The translations under genes were made by a program, and so were the position numbers. Under the pieces are notes generated by a model, which was given only the letters and a program-made list of their open reading frames with translations, was not told where the DNA came from and did no database searches. This document shows positions 1 through 8,715 of a DNA stretch of 44,588 nucleotides, one piece after another (the stretch's first letter is position 1; each line of letters starts with the position of its first letter). The stretch comes from Lachnospiraceae bacterium (GTDB taxonomy: Bacteria; Bacillota; Clostridia; Lachnospirales; Lachnospiraceae), in the NCBI GenBank assembly GCA_021199655.1, contig JAJQHQ010000054.1, positions 1-44,588 of the forward strand, read 5' to 3'.

Positions 1-277
1 CTATACGTCTACTATAGTTTATCTTTGGTATGATATTATCATTATAGGCGAATTGGGATATGCACGCAAGAGAAATTTCATGTTTCACGGTATTTTGTTT
101 CGACATTGTAAGCAAGAGTTTTCATATCATTTTACAGACAGCGGACAAGTACACACCACATATATGGAGAAATTATGAAAAGGAAGCGGTATCCCATGCG
201 GATGCTTTCTTTTCTATGACAGAGCAGGCCTGGTAATAGTGAGATAAAATATTTAGCTGATATTTGCAAATAAATGC
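1..277. other. AT-rich stretch without a recognised gene
   Basis: No open frame of convincing length or family resemblance is visible on either strand. A short frame starting near 175 (MKRKRYPMRMLSF) stops after 15 codons or so and could be a decayed gene start. The region is markedly richer in A+T than the genes downstream, as expected for accessory DNA in front of an Rpn-type gene. Confidence 0.5.
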
Positions 278-306
278 TTGACATATATTCACATATCTGC
301 TAGAAT
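278..306 (+). promoter_or_regulatory. sigma-A type promoter for the Rpn-like gene
   Basis: A consensus -35 box TTGACA (278-283), a 17-bp spacer and a -10 box TAGAAT (301-306) lie 25 bp upstream of the ATG at 331. Transcription would begin near 312-314, leaving a leader of under 20 nt. Confidence 0.65.
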
Positions 307-330
307 AAAATCACACATCAAGAATAGAGA

Positions 331-1287
331 ATGATTGATGTGCGTGAATATGGAATCCGAAGAATATTCCAGAATTATAATTTGAAAAAGAGAATAAAAG
401 ATTTAAATCTGATTGACAATTTTCTGTTCGGCACTGTAGTTGATTATCCGGGTATGGGAGAGGAGTTTGTCAGACTGTTGCTGAAGACGATCTTCAACAG
501 GAATTTTGGCAAATTGCAGATTGTTCCGGAGAAGGAGTATAAGGGTGTGGATACAGATCTCCATGGTGTGAGACTGGACGTGTATGTGGAAGCAGCATCG
601 GACGACAATGCGAAAGATGTATCTGTTATCGACATTGAGCCGGAGAAGAATGATAAGGAAAAAGATGTGAAGACTTTGCCAAAGCGCACAAGGTATTATC
701 ATTCGAAGATTGACGCGATTGGTTTTGAGAGCGGAAAAGCGTACCGGTACTTGAAAGAAGCCATTGTTGTGATGATCATGTCGTTTGACCCATTTGGAAG
801 GGACAGGACCATTTATACCATCCGGAATATGTGCCAGGAAGAGCCTGATATACCTTATGATGATGGGGCGAGGACGATCTATCTTTATACGAAAGGTACT
901 CGCGGACGATCCAGGAAGAAGCTGCGGGAACTGCTCTGCTATATGGAAAAATCGAATGAGGATAACGCTGTCAATCCCGAATTAAGAAAACTTCATCATA
1001 TGGTGGAAAAAGTGAAAATGGATAAGGGGGTGTCTCTGAAATATATGAAATATCTTGAGCAGCAGGAAATGATACGTGAAGAAGGCCGTGAAGAAGGCCG
1101 CAAAGAAGAGATGGTAAATACGGAACGTGAAAGACTTAGAGCTGAAGCAGCAGAACAAAAAAACCAGGAAATTGTTTTTTCAAATATAAAAAATTTGATG
1201 AGAAATCTTGGCTTTACCGCAGAGCAGGCCATGCAGGCACTGAATATTTCTGAGGCATATAGACGATTATTCCGAGCACAGTTATAA
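331..1287 (+). CDS. Rpn / PD-(D/E)XK nuclease family transposase-like protein
   Basis: A 318-residue protein of the PDDEXK_2 / Rpn group, which is often annotated as a 'transposase' and includes E. coli RpnA-type recombination-promoting nucleases. The N-terminal part (about residues 20-180) carries the family opening KDLNLIDNFLFG and a nuclease core with D..(~20)..E-P-E-K, as in LDVYVEA and IDIEPEK. Residues 240-280 form a charged, probably coiled-coil segment rich in REEGR-type repeats. The C-terminus keeps the NLGFTAEQAMQALNIS tail typical of these proteins. The ATG at 331 has only a weak ribosome site (AGAG) but fits the promoter at 278-306. It stands alone, with a convergent AAA-nuclease downstream. 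DNA cleavage activity is inferred from the family. Confidence 0.8.
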   Translation: MIDVREYGIRRIFQNYNLKKRIKDLNLIDNFLFGTVVDYPGMGEEFVRLLLKTIFNRNFGKLQIVPEKEYKGVDTDLHGVRLDVYVEAASDDNAKDVSVIDIEPEKNDKEKDVKTLPKRTRYYHSKIDAIGFESGKAYRYLKEAIVVMIMSFDPFGRDRTIYTIRNMCQEEPDIPYDDGARTIYLYTKGTRGRSRKKLRELLCYMEKSNEDNAVNPELRKLHHMVEKVKMDKGVSLKYMKYLEQQEMIREEGREEGRKEEMVNTERERLRAEAAEQKNQEIVFSNIKNLMRNLGFTAEQAMQALNISEAYRRLFRAQL

Positions 1288-1402
1288 GCACGTAAGACGG
1301 GGACATTCCAGGAAATGCCGGTGTCGCGTGGAGGCGAGGGTCAGCCCCCCGTAGAGAAACGAGAAACGAAAAACTTCTTTAAGGCTTTATTAACAGTTTA
1401 AG

Positions 1403-1428
1403 ACAGGGGCAGTTTTCTCTGCCCCTGT
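1403..1428. terminator. strong GC hairpin between convergent genes
   Basis: ACAGGGGCAG pairs perfectly with CTGCCCCTGT around a six-base loop (1413-1418). It lies between the stop codons of the Rpn-like gene and the convergent ATPase gene, so it could serve both. The flanking T-tracts are poor on both strands, so termination strength is uncertain. Confidence 0.55.
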
Positions 1429-1486
1429 ATGATTTCTCCCTGCGCAAATTGTTTACCCGCAATGCAGTCAGAGAGCATTGATGAAT

Positions 1487-3067
1487 CTAAACCACAGCCT
1501 CAATCAATATTCGGTCACCCAAAACGAGTTCCTTTAACCCGATAGTTTTGTTTTTATTAAAGTTAAAGCTGAGCATATATCCTTTCTTCAGATGGAAATG
1601 ATCCAGATATTCGGCAAGCTGCACTTCTCCCCTTTCGTTATAGGCATTTCCGCGCCATATCTTACATTCGATCACGAATTGCTCTCCGTGATAGTCGATT
1701 ACCAGATCGGTTCGCTCACGATTGCGGGTTTCTGCTTCTACATAGCAGTGCCCCTCACCGTTGATGATGGGCTTGAGAAAAAGCATGAAATAGCGTCTTC
1801 CGGCGTCCTCAAGGAAGGTTTCATCCTGATCGCCATATAAGTCGTCAAAGCTTTCTACGAATCGCTCAAGAATCAGCCGGACATTCAGGTGGCCGCCTGT
1901 GACGAACTGATTCTTTTCCCTCAGAGCAGCATCATAAATCCTGCTGGTTTCATATTCTTCGGACATGAACCAGTTATAAAGGACGGTTTCAAAAATCCGG
2001 TTGTAGATGACAGCCATTCCATTTTCATTGCGGATAAAGCCAAACATGGCGGCTATTTCAATCGCATCATTCATCGCTGTAAAAGGCACTGGTTTGCCGG
2101 TGAATAACAGGGCATATAGTACATTTCGCAGCTTTGGATAATCTACCAGTTTTCCTTTCAGGGATAGAAACAATGCGTTTGTTTCGTTTTCCAGAAGCTT
2201 TACGGCCGCCAGAAGCCCCTGACTGGTCCACGCGTCAGACTTACTGGGAAAATCATTGCGTCCTGCGATTACTTCATCCATGAGCTTACACAGCCTGGAT
2301 ACAAGATAGGGATATCCGGAAGTGTAATCATAGATCAGCCCGGCTATTTCCTGAATATCCATATTGGTGTGCCAGTCAGACTCATAGTCTTTTAGCATAC
2401 CGGCAATATCCGAGACGGAAAAACTCATATCGACGTTAAAATCAGCCGCGATATTCCAGGGAGAATTTGTTTTATGCTCTTCATCGGGACGTATTTTTTG
2501 CCGGATATTTCTGATATCATAGACGCCTGCAAGAATGACGGACCAAAAGGCAGGAACTCTCGGCCTTTTCAGGTAATATGCCCGCAGCTGAGCGAGGAAG
2601 TCGATAAATATCTGGTTATTGGTTGCAGTATCAACCTCATCAATGATGAGGACTATCTTTTTGTCCGACATACCGCACCAGGTCTTAATTACTCTGAAAA
2701 GCGCATTTAAGGAATTGACTCTGGCCGTTTCTTCAGAGAAAGCCAGAAGCTGTTCTTCAATCTCATTCGGAAGAGTTTCTACGGCATCCAGAATTTCGCT
2801 GGCAAGTGCTGATACAAATGTCTCTACATTTGCAAATGAAAGCGCATCCATGGTCTGAAAATCCAGACTGATCACGATATAGTCACTTTTCAGGTAATCA
2901 GCGAGCGCATTCAGCGTAGTCGTCTTGCCAAATTGTCTTGCCCGGTTAATCGTAAAATAATCGCCGTTGTCTACCATTGTTTTTACTGCGTCCAACCGTG
3001 ACCGGATATTTACCATGTAGTGAACTCCCGGCCGACAGGCGCCGTTTACGTTAAAAATTTTTGCCAA
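1487..3067 (-). CDS. AAA-like ATPase with C-terminal PD-(D/E)XK nuclease domain
   Basis: A 526-residue protein. The N-terminal half is a STAND/AAA-like ATPase. Its P-loop region, RARQFGKTTT (about residues 43-52), keeps GKT but has Arg where the first Gly of Walker A is normal. Walker B is KIVLIIDEVD (about residues 140-149). A winged-helix-like region follows. The C-terminus (about 440-515) has a nuclease core: RTDLVIDYHGEQFVIECKIW supplies D, E-C-K and the downstream Gln (GEVQLAEYLDH). The TTG start at 3067 is chosen because GGGGGGAG sits seven to eight bases upstream. It resembles AAA-plus-PDDEXK_9 proteins, which are common as orphan accessory genes in Clostridia and Bacteroidetes; their role (defence, mobile-element maintenance) is not settled. 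Confidence 0.75.
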   Translation of the reverse strand: MAKIFNVNGACRPGVHYMVNIRSRLDAVKTMVDNGDYFTINRARQFGKTTTLNALADYLKSDYIVISLDFQTMDALSFANVETFVSALASEILDAVETLPNEIEEQLLAFSEETARVNSLNALFRVIKTWCGMSDKKIVLIIDEVDTATNNQIFIDFLAQLRAYYLKRPRVPAFWSVILAGVYDIRNIRQKIRPDEEHKTNSPWNIAADFNVDMSFSVSDIAGMLKDYESDWHTNMDIQEIAGLIYDYTSGYPYLVSRLCKLMDEVIAGRNDFPSKSDAWTSQGLLAAVKLLENETNALFLSLKGKLVDYPKLRNVLYALLFTGKPVPFTAMNDAIEIAAMFGFIRNENGMAVIYNRIFETVLYNWFMSEEYETSRIYDAALREKNQFVTGGHLNVRLILERFVESFDDLYGDQDETFLEDAGRRYFMLFLKPIINGEGHCYVEAETRNRERTDLVIDYHGEQFVIECKIWRGNAYNERGEVQLAEYLDHFHLKKGYMLSFNFNKNKTIGLKELVLGDRILIEAVV

Positions 3068-3113
3068 TTCTCTCCCCCCTTATTTTTAACAAAGTGTATT
3101 TCTTTTTAAATAG

Positions 3114-3122
3114 AGTATAGCA
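3114..3122 (-). promoter_or_regulatory. extended -10 promoter of the AAA-nuclease gene
   Basis: On the minus strand TGC-TATACT forms an extended -10 box about 45 bp upstream of the TTG start. No good -35 box is seen. The identical TGCTATACT occurs upstream of the diguanylate cyclase gene. Confidence 0.4.
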
Positions 3123-3226
3123 TATGCATTCCCTTTTTGCCATATTTTATTTTCAGGTTACAGGATTGTTGCATAAAGCCGGTGTCAGGCACTTCTAAGA
3201 ACGCTATGGACGCCTTGTCCTTTTTG

Positions 3227-3235
3227 TGCTACAAT
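3227..3235 (+). promoter_or_regulatory. extended -10 promoter of the surface-modification run
   Basis: TGC-TACAAT about 45 bp upstream of the ATP-grasp start reads as an extended -10. The -35 region is poor. This is the only plausible promoter seen in front of the 3.2-13.9 kb same-strand run. Confidence 0.35.
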
Positions 3236-3280
3236 GGACAAAAAATTTGTTAAAAATAATGTTAAAAAGAAAGAAAAGAA

Positions 3281-4738
3281 ATGATAGAAAAACAGACTGA
3301 GAATCAAACCGATAAGCTGAACGAAATCCGGCAGACAGAGCGTGTGCTGGTGATCGCGGGCGGCGCGTGGCAGACCCCTCTTGTGGAAAAAGTGAAGGCG
3401 ATGGGATATGAGGTTGTAAACAGTAATCTCTATGAGGATTCTCCGGCGTTTGCGTTTGCCGACTACTGCGAGGTGGCGGATGTACTGGACAAAGAAAAGA
3501 ATCTGGAGATCGCCCGGAAGTATCAGGTGCAGGCGGTGCTGACGGATGAGAGTGATATCGCGGTGCCGACGGTAGCTTATGTGGCCGGGAAGCTTGGGCT
3601 GCCGACGATCGGCGAGGATCGGGCCAGACTTTTTACAAATAAGTATGCGATGCGCTGCTTCTGCCGGGAGCATGGGCTGAAGACGCCGGAGTTCCGCCTT
3701 TGTGAAAGCGCGGATGAAGCTGCGGCGTTTGTAAGAGAGCTTGAAAGATCTGGCAATTCCGATGAATCCGGGAAGCCCGGGGAGTCTGAAGGACCTGGCA
3801 GATCAGAGAAATCCGGGAAGCGCTGCATCATGAAGCCGCTGGATTCGCAGTCGAGCCGCGGCGTTTATGTGCTGGAGAAGCCGGAGGACGCGTACGCGTA
3901 TTTTGAGTCGTCTGCGTCGTATTCCTCTGCCGGACATGCGGTGATCGTGGAACAGTATATTGAAGGCGTGGAGTTTACGGTGGACGGGATCGCGTACGCG
4001 GGAGAGCACCGCAGTCTGGCGATTTCGGAAAAGAAGCATTTTTCTTATAATACCAGTATTGCCTCGGAACTGTTTTTCTCGAAGACGAATGACCGGTATG
4101 ATTATGAGGCGCTTAAGAAGCAGAATGACCGTCTGGTGGCGCTGACTGGCCTGCCGTTTGGCCTGACCCATGCGGAGTATAAGTGGGAAGACGGCGAGTT
4201 TTATCTGATAGAGATTGCGGCGCGGGGCGGCGGTACGCGGATTTCCTCGCATATTGTGCCGCTGCTTACCGGGATTGACAATTATCGTTTCCTGATCGAA
4301 GCGGCGCTCGGGCATCCGGTTGATGCGGAAATTGTACGGTCTGCGGATTCGACAGATCCGGGCTGCCTGCAATCAGCGAATCCCGGGTTGCATTCTGGGT
4401 TTTTGCGGACGGGCGATCCTGCAGGCCGTCATACCGGCCGCTGCGCAGTGCTGGAATTTTTGAGCACGGATCAGGGTGACGGCCGGGAGGAAGGCGTGGT
4501 CGCTGCGATCCATGGGGCGGAAGAAGTGCGGGCGAATCCGTTTGTGCTGGAGCTGCGGCTGGAGTTTGCCGTGGGAGACCGCCTGAAGAGGGCCGATGAT
4601 GACCGCTCGCGGGTCGGTTTTTATATCGCGTACGGGGAGAGCGAGGAAGAGCTTCGCCGGACTATGCGTTGGGTGAAGGATACGCTGAAGATTGAGTATG
4701 CGGACGCTGCACCGGGGGAAGGATACGCTGAAGATTAA
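3281..4738 (+). CDS. ATP-grasp carboxylate-amine ligase-like protein
   Basis: A 485-residue enzyme with the ATP-grasp layout of the carbamoyl-phosphate synthase / biotin carboxylase-like group. There is a Rossmann-like start (VLVIAGGAWQTPLVEK, about residue 22), an ATP-binding segment CIMKPLDSQSSRGVYV (about 182-197), an acidic metal-binding strand (YLIEIAARGGG, about 307-318) and a C-terminal lid. It probably joins a carboxylate to an amine or sugar-linked group at the cost of ATP. Low-complexity inserts (SGNSDESGKPGESEGPGRSE region, about 152-179; about 360-388) interrupt the fold. The last residues after KIEYADAA come from an out-of-frame duplication (see 4675-4753), so the native C-terminus has been replaced. 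First gene of the surface-modification run; its substrate is unknown. Confidence 0.75.
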   Translation: MIEKQTENQTDKLNEIRQTERVLVIAGGAWQTPLVEKVKAMGYEVVNSNLYEDSPAFAFADYCEVADVLDKEKNLEIARKYQVQAVLTDESDIAVPTVAYVAGKLGLPTIGEDRARLFTNKYAMRCFCREHGLKTPEFRLCESADEAAAFVRELERSGNSDESGKPGESEGPGRSEKSGKRCIMKPLDSQSSRGVYVLEKPEDAYAYFESSASYSSAGHAVIVEQYIEGVEFTVDGIAYAGEHRSLAISEKKHFSYNTSIASELFFSKTNDRYDYEALKKQNDRLVALTGLPFGLTHAEYKWEDGEFYLIEIAARGGGTRISSHIVPLLTGIDNYRFLIEAALGHPVDAEIVRSADSTDPGCLQSANPGLHSGFLRTGDPAGRHTGRCAVLEFLSTDQGDGREEGVVAAIHGAEEVRANPFVLELRLEFAVGDRLKRADDDRSRVGFYIAYGESEEELRRTMRWVKDTLKIEYADAAPGEGYAED

Positions 4739-4753
4739 GTATGCGGACGCTGC
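4675..4753 (+). repeat. 36-bp direct repeat spanning the ATP-grasp stop codon
   Basis: Copies at 4675-4710 and 4718-4753 differ at one base. Their offset is 43 bp, not a multiple of three, so the second copy is read in a shifted frame; the one difference (G to A) makes the TAA stop at 4736-4738. The frame of the second copy continues open to 4895, which may represent the older C-terminus. Confidence 0.85.
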
Positions 4754-4910
4754 TGCGGGTTCGAAGCCCCATTATATGAAATGCGGGAATACAAAAGAAC
4801 TGATAAGCAGAAACTGGAAAGTATGGGAATACAGCCATACAGAAACACGGAAACATAGAAACATAAAAATACAGAAACAAGGAAACAGTAATTAAAAAGG
4901 AAGAAATACA

Positions 4911-6824
4911 ATGGAAACTACGGCACAGAACAGGATTGCCGCTCCCCGCGGCCGCCGATTCATAAAAGCCGCGCTGATCGCGCTGCTGATCCTCTACCCG
5001 TTTCTGGGAGCTTTTTTCGGACTGGATCTGGGAGATACCGGATATCACCTCTTTTTCTTCACGAATCTGGTCAGCAATCCGGATAAGGTGAATTATACGA
5101 CCTATTTTACTACGGTGATCGGCTATGTCTGGGATCAGCTGTTCGGAGGGCTGGGGCTGCTCGCGTTCAATCTGCTGGAGGTTTTTCTGGAATGGGCACT
5201 GATGGTGATCGTCTATCGGAATTTCCGGAAGCTTCTGGGGGAACTGACGACGCTTTTTGGTCTGCTGATCGCCGTGATCGCCGCGGATACGTATCTGAAT
5301 GTGTTTAATTACCACCAGCTGAACGTGCTGTTTCTGGTGGTGGTCCTGTGCCTGGTCAACCGGGCGATCCTCTCTGAAAAATACTGGCTGAGTCTGCTTG
5401 CGGGTGTTGCCTACACTTTTCTGGTGTTTGCCAGACTGGGCAGTGTTGTGGCGATCATCATCTGCTTTCTTTATATTTATGACAGCCTGATGTATGAGAC
5501 GTCCTGGAAAAAGACGCTGAAGCATCTGCTGATGTTCGCGGTCGGAATCGGCGTGGTCGGCGCAGGCTTTTTTCTGGTTTTCACCGCGACAGGAACCATG
5601 CAGAATTTTATCGACAATTTCTTTCGGCTGCGCGGTCTGGCGTCGGATTCCACTTCGGCCTACAGCTTCTGGACTCTTCTGGACACTCTGGTCTTCGATA
5701 ATCTGGAGACCGTGGCTTCCGGATTCATTTTTGCGGCCTCTGTGGGGGTATTGCTCTGTGCGTTCAATATCGCGTTTCGCCATTATAAACATAAGCTGCA
5801 GAAGGTGTTCTGCGTGTTGGTCGCCTGCTTTATCGGTGCGGTCGCGGTGTATCAGATGTATTATGCCTGGAATGTGAATCCGGCGGAGAACTGGCCGCAG
5901 CTGACGACCGGCCCGCGTTTTATCGCCGGTGTGTCATATGTCATTGCGTTCGGGTGCTTTATATTCTACGCGTTCCGGAAGGACAGACGCTCCCGGCAGA
6001 TGACGCTGCTGGTGCTTTCCTCCTACCTGCTGATTCTGCTGACCATCGCCGGTTCCAATACCGGGACGAAGCATGTGATGCTGGCGCTGTGGCTGATCGC
6101 GCCGGTGTGCGTTTATACCGTGCGCCGCCTTTGCTGTTCCGGGACGGTCGCCGAATGGTTCCGGGAATTCTTCTCGAAGATTCATCTGGAGCTCCACCGG
6201 CTTACTATTCCCTGCGCGACGGTGGTCTTTGCGGTTCTCTTTTTCGCGAAGTTTGCTCATTTTGCCTATTATACGTTCAATTATGACTGCATAGACCGCA
6301 CGCAGCTGACCGCTGTGGTGGATAATGATAAGGTGAAATACATTCGTACGACGGAGCGGGAGGCGGACGCGCTGGAAGGTGTGCTGGACGCCGTTGAGGA
6401 ATATGCGGAAGACGACGAGCAGCCGCTGATGGTATTTGGCGACTCCCTGCTGTTTTATTATATGACCGGCCGTGACGCGTACGCGGCGGCATGGCTGACT
6501 TCCTCCAGTTATTCTCTGGCGCAGTATCAGGCGGATATGGTGGATGCGGCGGAAGACTATGGCGATGAGCTGCCGGTGGTGATATACTGCAGGACCAATT
6601 ATTCGGACGGTTTTGCGGAAGAGTCTCTGGAGAATTATCAGCAGAAGGAGAATGCCCTCCTGTACGATGGGAAAAAGGAGTATTTCCGGAGCTTCCTCGA
6701 GGCGAACGGCTATGGGATCGTGTATATGAATGACTATTATGCGGTCCTTATGCCGATAGAAGAGGATGATTTTGACGAGCTGAGACGGGTCGTCAATGCG
6801 CCGGTGTATGAGGACGAGGAGTGA
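4911..6824 (+). CDS. polytopic GT-C-like membrane protein
   Basis: A 637-residue integral membrane protein with about eleven to thirteen hydrophobic helices in residues 18-480 and a soluble C-terminal region (about 490-637). The first helix is followed by GLDLGDTGYH (residues 37-46), whose acidic residues in the first outer loop resemble the catalytic Asp region of GT-C glycosyltransferases (PMT/ArnT/ALG type), which use polyprenyl-phosphate sugars. The extracellular end (MVFGDSLLFYYMTGRDAYAA) fits a globular acceptor domain. AAAAGGAAG lies eight bases before the ATG. In context with an ArnC-like and two ArnE/F-like genes, I infer it transfers a lipid-carried sugar to a surface polymer outside the membrane. 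It could also be an uncharacterised O-antigen-type membrane protein. Confidence 0.6.
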   Translation: METTAQNRIAAPRGRRFIKAALIALLILYPFLGAFFGLDLGDTGYHLFFFTNLVSNPDKVNYTTYFTTVIGYVWDQLFGGLGLLAFNLLEVFLEWALMVIVYRNFRKLLGELTTLFGLLIAVIAADTYLNVFNYHQLNVLFLVVVLCLVNRAILSEKYWLSLLAGVAYTFLVFARLGSVVAIIICFLYIYDSLMYETSWKKTLKHLLMFAVGIGVVGAGFFLVFTATGTMQNFIDNFFRLRGLASDSTSAYSFWTLLDTLVFDNLETVASGFIFAASVGVLLCAFNIAFRHYKHKLQKVFCVLVACFIGAVAVYQMYYAWNVNPAENWPQLTTGPRFIAGVSYVIAFGCFIFYAFRKDRRSRQMTLLVLSSYLLILLTIAGSNTGTKHVMLALWLIAPVCVYTVRRLCCSGTVAEWFREFFSKIHLELHRLTIPCATVVFAVLFFAKFAHFAYYTFNYDCIDRTQLTAVVDNDKVKYIRTTEREADALEGVLDAVEEYAEDDEQPLMVFGDSLLFYYMTGRDAYAAAWLTSSSYSLAQYQADMVDAAEDYGDELPVVIYCRTNYSDGFAEESLENYQQKENALLYDGKKEYFRSFLEANGYGIVYMNDYYAVLMPIEEDDFDELRRVVNAPVYEDEE

Positions 6825-6825
6825 C

Positions 6826-6838
6826 GGGGTCTGACCCC
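6826..6838. repeat. short perfect palindrome GGGGTCTGACCCC after a gene end
   Basis: A 13-bp palindrome with an odd centre sits directly on the stop codon of the GT-C-like gene. A related imperfect GTGTCAGGCAC lies at about 3182-3192. Short palindromes of this type recur in many bacterial genomes, sometimes with REP-associated transposases; none is present here. Confidence 0.5.
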
Positions 6839-6929
6839 TGGAAGAATAATGACAAACTTTCTTAAGACTTTATGAATCGACGAATCAGGAAATACGGGCT
6901 GCGGTTCGCAGCGAAAGGATGGTTGCACG

Positions 6930-7979
6930 ATGCGCAGAGAGGAATACGGAGGCTATCTGCCGTTTGAGACGCGCGTGGGAGAGGATTATTTCAGCCGCTA
7001 TGGCGAGGAGCATATCCTGCGGACAAATTCCGGCAAGGCGGCCATTTATTATGCGCTGAAGGCGGCAAAACCGCGAAAGGTGTATGCCCCGCATTATCTG
7101 TGTGACAGTGTGAGACGGATGCTGGTGGACAGCGGGATCGAAGTGGAGTATTTTTTTCTGGATGAGGAGATGCTGCCGCGGCTTTGGAAGGTTGAAAAGG
7201 GCGCGGCCTTACTTCTTGTGAATTATTACGGAGTGATGGAAGAGCAGATTCGGGAAGTAGCCGGGCGGTTTTCTTCGGTGATCATTGACAATGCGCATGC
7301 GTTTTTTGCGGAGCCGATTCTCCGGGAAGGCGTCTGGAATGTCTATTCCTGCAGGAAGTTTGTGGGCGTGCCGGACGGCGGCTATCTGGTGAGTGCGTCG
7401 CTGCCGCGTGTTCTGACGCCGGGCGCATCGCAGACTGGTACATTGTTGCCAGAGGCTTTGACGCCGGGCACATCTATGGTGGATGCTTCGGGATTTCAAC
7501 TCGAACCGGACCGGGTGAGCGCGCATTTCTCTTATCTGACGACGAGCCTGGAGTATGGCATGAATGCGGCGTATCAGGAGAAGCAGGACGCGGACCGGTA
7601 TTTTTACGGCAATTATGCCGGGATGTCGCGCATTTCGCGCAGCATGCTTTCCACGGCGGATTATGCGTATATCCGGGAAAAACGGGAAGAGAATTACAGC
7701 CGTCTTCATGAAAAACTGAAGGATGTCAATCAGCTGAAGCTTCCGGATACGGTTCCGGCGTGGCTTTATCCGTTCTGGCCCGGGGAGCGCGGTGCGGAGC
7801 TCAGAAAAGAACTTGTCGCGGAGAAAATCTATACACCGACGCTCTGGCGGGAACTGATCCGTCCGGACTTTGAGGGGTCGCTGGAATACCGCCTGTCCCG
7901 GGAAGTGATCTTTCTGCCGGTCGATCAGAGATATGACTGCGTGGATATGGAAGAGCTGGCCGGGAGGGTAACAGGATGA
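6930..7979 (+). CDS. DegT/DnrJ/EryC1-like PLP-dependent aminotransferase
   Basis: A 349-residue fold-type I PLP enzyme. Residues 30-60 (RTNSGKAAIYYALKAAKPRK) form the cofactor phosphate-binding start. VIIDNAHAFF (about 117-126) holds the Asp that meets the pyridine nitrogen. SCRKFVGVPDGGYL places the Schiff-base lysine at about residue 143. Members usually aminate or dehydrate nucleotide-linked keto-sugars. A low-complexity insert of about 30 residues (158-190, with two TPGxS units) follows the active-site strand and is not usual for the family. Start ATG 6930 has AAAGGATG upstream. It lies between the GT-C-like gene and a NeuD-like acyltransferase gene, a normal arrangement for making an N-acylated amino sugar. 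Confidence 0.75.
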   Translation: MRREEYGGYLPFETRVGEDYFSRYGEEHILRTNSGKAAIYYALKAAKPRKVYAPHYLCDSVRRMLVDSGIEVEYFFLDEEMLPRLWKVEKGAALLLVNYYGVMEEQIREVAGRFSSVIIDNAHAFFAEPILREGVWNVYSCRKFVGVPDGGYLVSASLPRVLTPGASQTGTLLPEALTPGTSMVDASGFQLEPDRVSAHFSYLTTSLEYGMNAAYQEKQDADRYFYGNYAGMSRISRSMLSTADYAYIREKREENYSRLHEKLKDVNQLKLPDTVPAWLYPFWPGERGAELRKELVAEKIYTPTLWRELIRPDFEGSLEYRLSREVIFLPVDQRYDCVDMEELAGRVTG

Positions 7980-8014
7980 TACGGCGGATGCCTGAGGCGA
8001 ACCGCCGGGCTTAG
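7976..8014 (+). CDS. possible 12-codon coupling peptide
   Basis: An ATG overlaps the TGA of the DegT-like gene (ATGA, 7976-7979) behind GGGAGGG, encoding MIRRMPEANRRA before TAG at 8012. A second five-codon frame starts at 8036 and stops at 8051, just before the acyltransferase ATG at 8059. These could relay ribosomes across the 80-bp gap or be chance. The hairpin CGGCGG/CCGCCG (7982-8007) lies inside. Confidence 0.2.
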   Translation: MIRRMPEANRRA

Positions 8015-8058
8015 AGGTGACAGGTAACCGTCAGGATGAATTCCGGAAGGTGATAGAT

Positions 8059-8715
8059 ATGAAAGAACTGGTGATATTCGGGACCGGCGATTTTTCAGAT
8101 GTGGTCTCTTATGTGTTGCGGGACAAGCTGGGCCGCGTACCGGCTGCTTATACAGTGAACAGAAGCTTTCTGACGGAGCCATCGCGCCACGGCGCGCCGG
8201 TCGTTGCGCTGGAAGAACTGGCAGAGATGTATCCGCCCGAAAAGTATGAGATCGTGCTGGGGCTGATCGGCCGGCAGATGTTTGACCAGAGATCCGAAGC
8301 GGCTTCTCTGCTTTGGAAAATGGGTTATCATCTGGCTAATGTCGTGGATCCGTCCGCACAGGTGGACACAGATGCATTGGGGGAAGGCAATATCATTCTT
8401 GCGAACACTTCCATCGAGCACCACTGTCAGATCGGCAGCGGGAATATTATCTGGCAGAATGTGGTGCTTCCCCATCATAACCGGGTGGGGGATTTCAATA
8501 ATCTGGCGCCTTCGGTCAGCCTTTCGGGCTACAGCGGGATCGGCAGCCACTGTTTTATCGGCAACAACGCCTGCATCAAAAATCGTGTGCAGATCGGCGA
8601 TTATACTTATATCGGCGCAGGCGCGTATGTCGCTTCGGCTCCGGAGCCCGGCAGCGTTTTTGTACCGCACCGCAGCTATGTGCTGGAGGGAAAAACAGGG
8701 AGGGATTTCCTTTGA
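8059..8715 (+). CDS. NeuD-like sugar O/N-acyltransferase, left-handed beta helix
   Basis: A 218-residue protein of the sialic-acid O-acetyltransferase NeuD / PglD group. The N-terminus is a Rossmann-like domain (LVIFGTGDFSDVVSYVL). Residues from about 95 onward show hexapeptide repeats (IGSGNIIWQNVVLPHHNRVG, IGSHCFIGNNACIKNRVQIG) that build the left-handed beta-helix binding acyl-CoA. The conserved catalytic-type His is in EHHCQIG. I choose ATG 8059 because AAGGTG lies just upstream and the Rossmann strand begins immediately; a GTG at 8017 would add 14 unconserved residues. Its stop overlaps the TTG of the next gene by four bases. It probably acylates the amino sugar made by the preceding aminotransferase. 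Confidence 0.8.
   Translation: MKELVIFGTGDFSDVVSYVLRDKLGRVPAAYTVNRSFLTEPSRHGAPVVALEELAEMYPPEKYEIVLGLIGRQMFDQRSEAASLLWKMGYHLANVVDPSAQVDTDALGEGNIILANTSIEHHCQIGSGNIIWQNVVLPHHNRVGDFNNLAPSVSLSGYSGIGSHCFIGNNACIKNRVQIGDYTYIGAGAYVASAPEPGSVFVPHRSYVLEGKTGRDFL

Noticed and set aside
4662-5792. Long reading frame on the minus strand (376 codons)
   Set aside because: It is antisense to the membrane protein gene, has no family resemblance and repetitive composition mirroring the sense codons.
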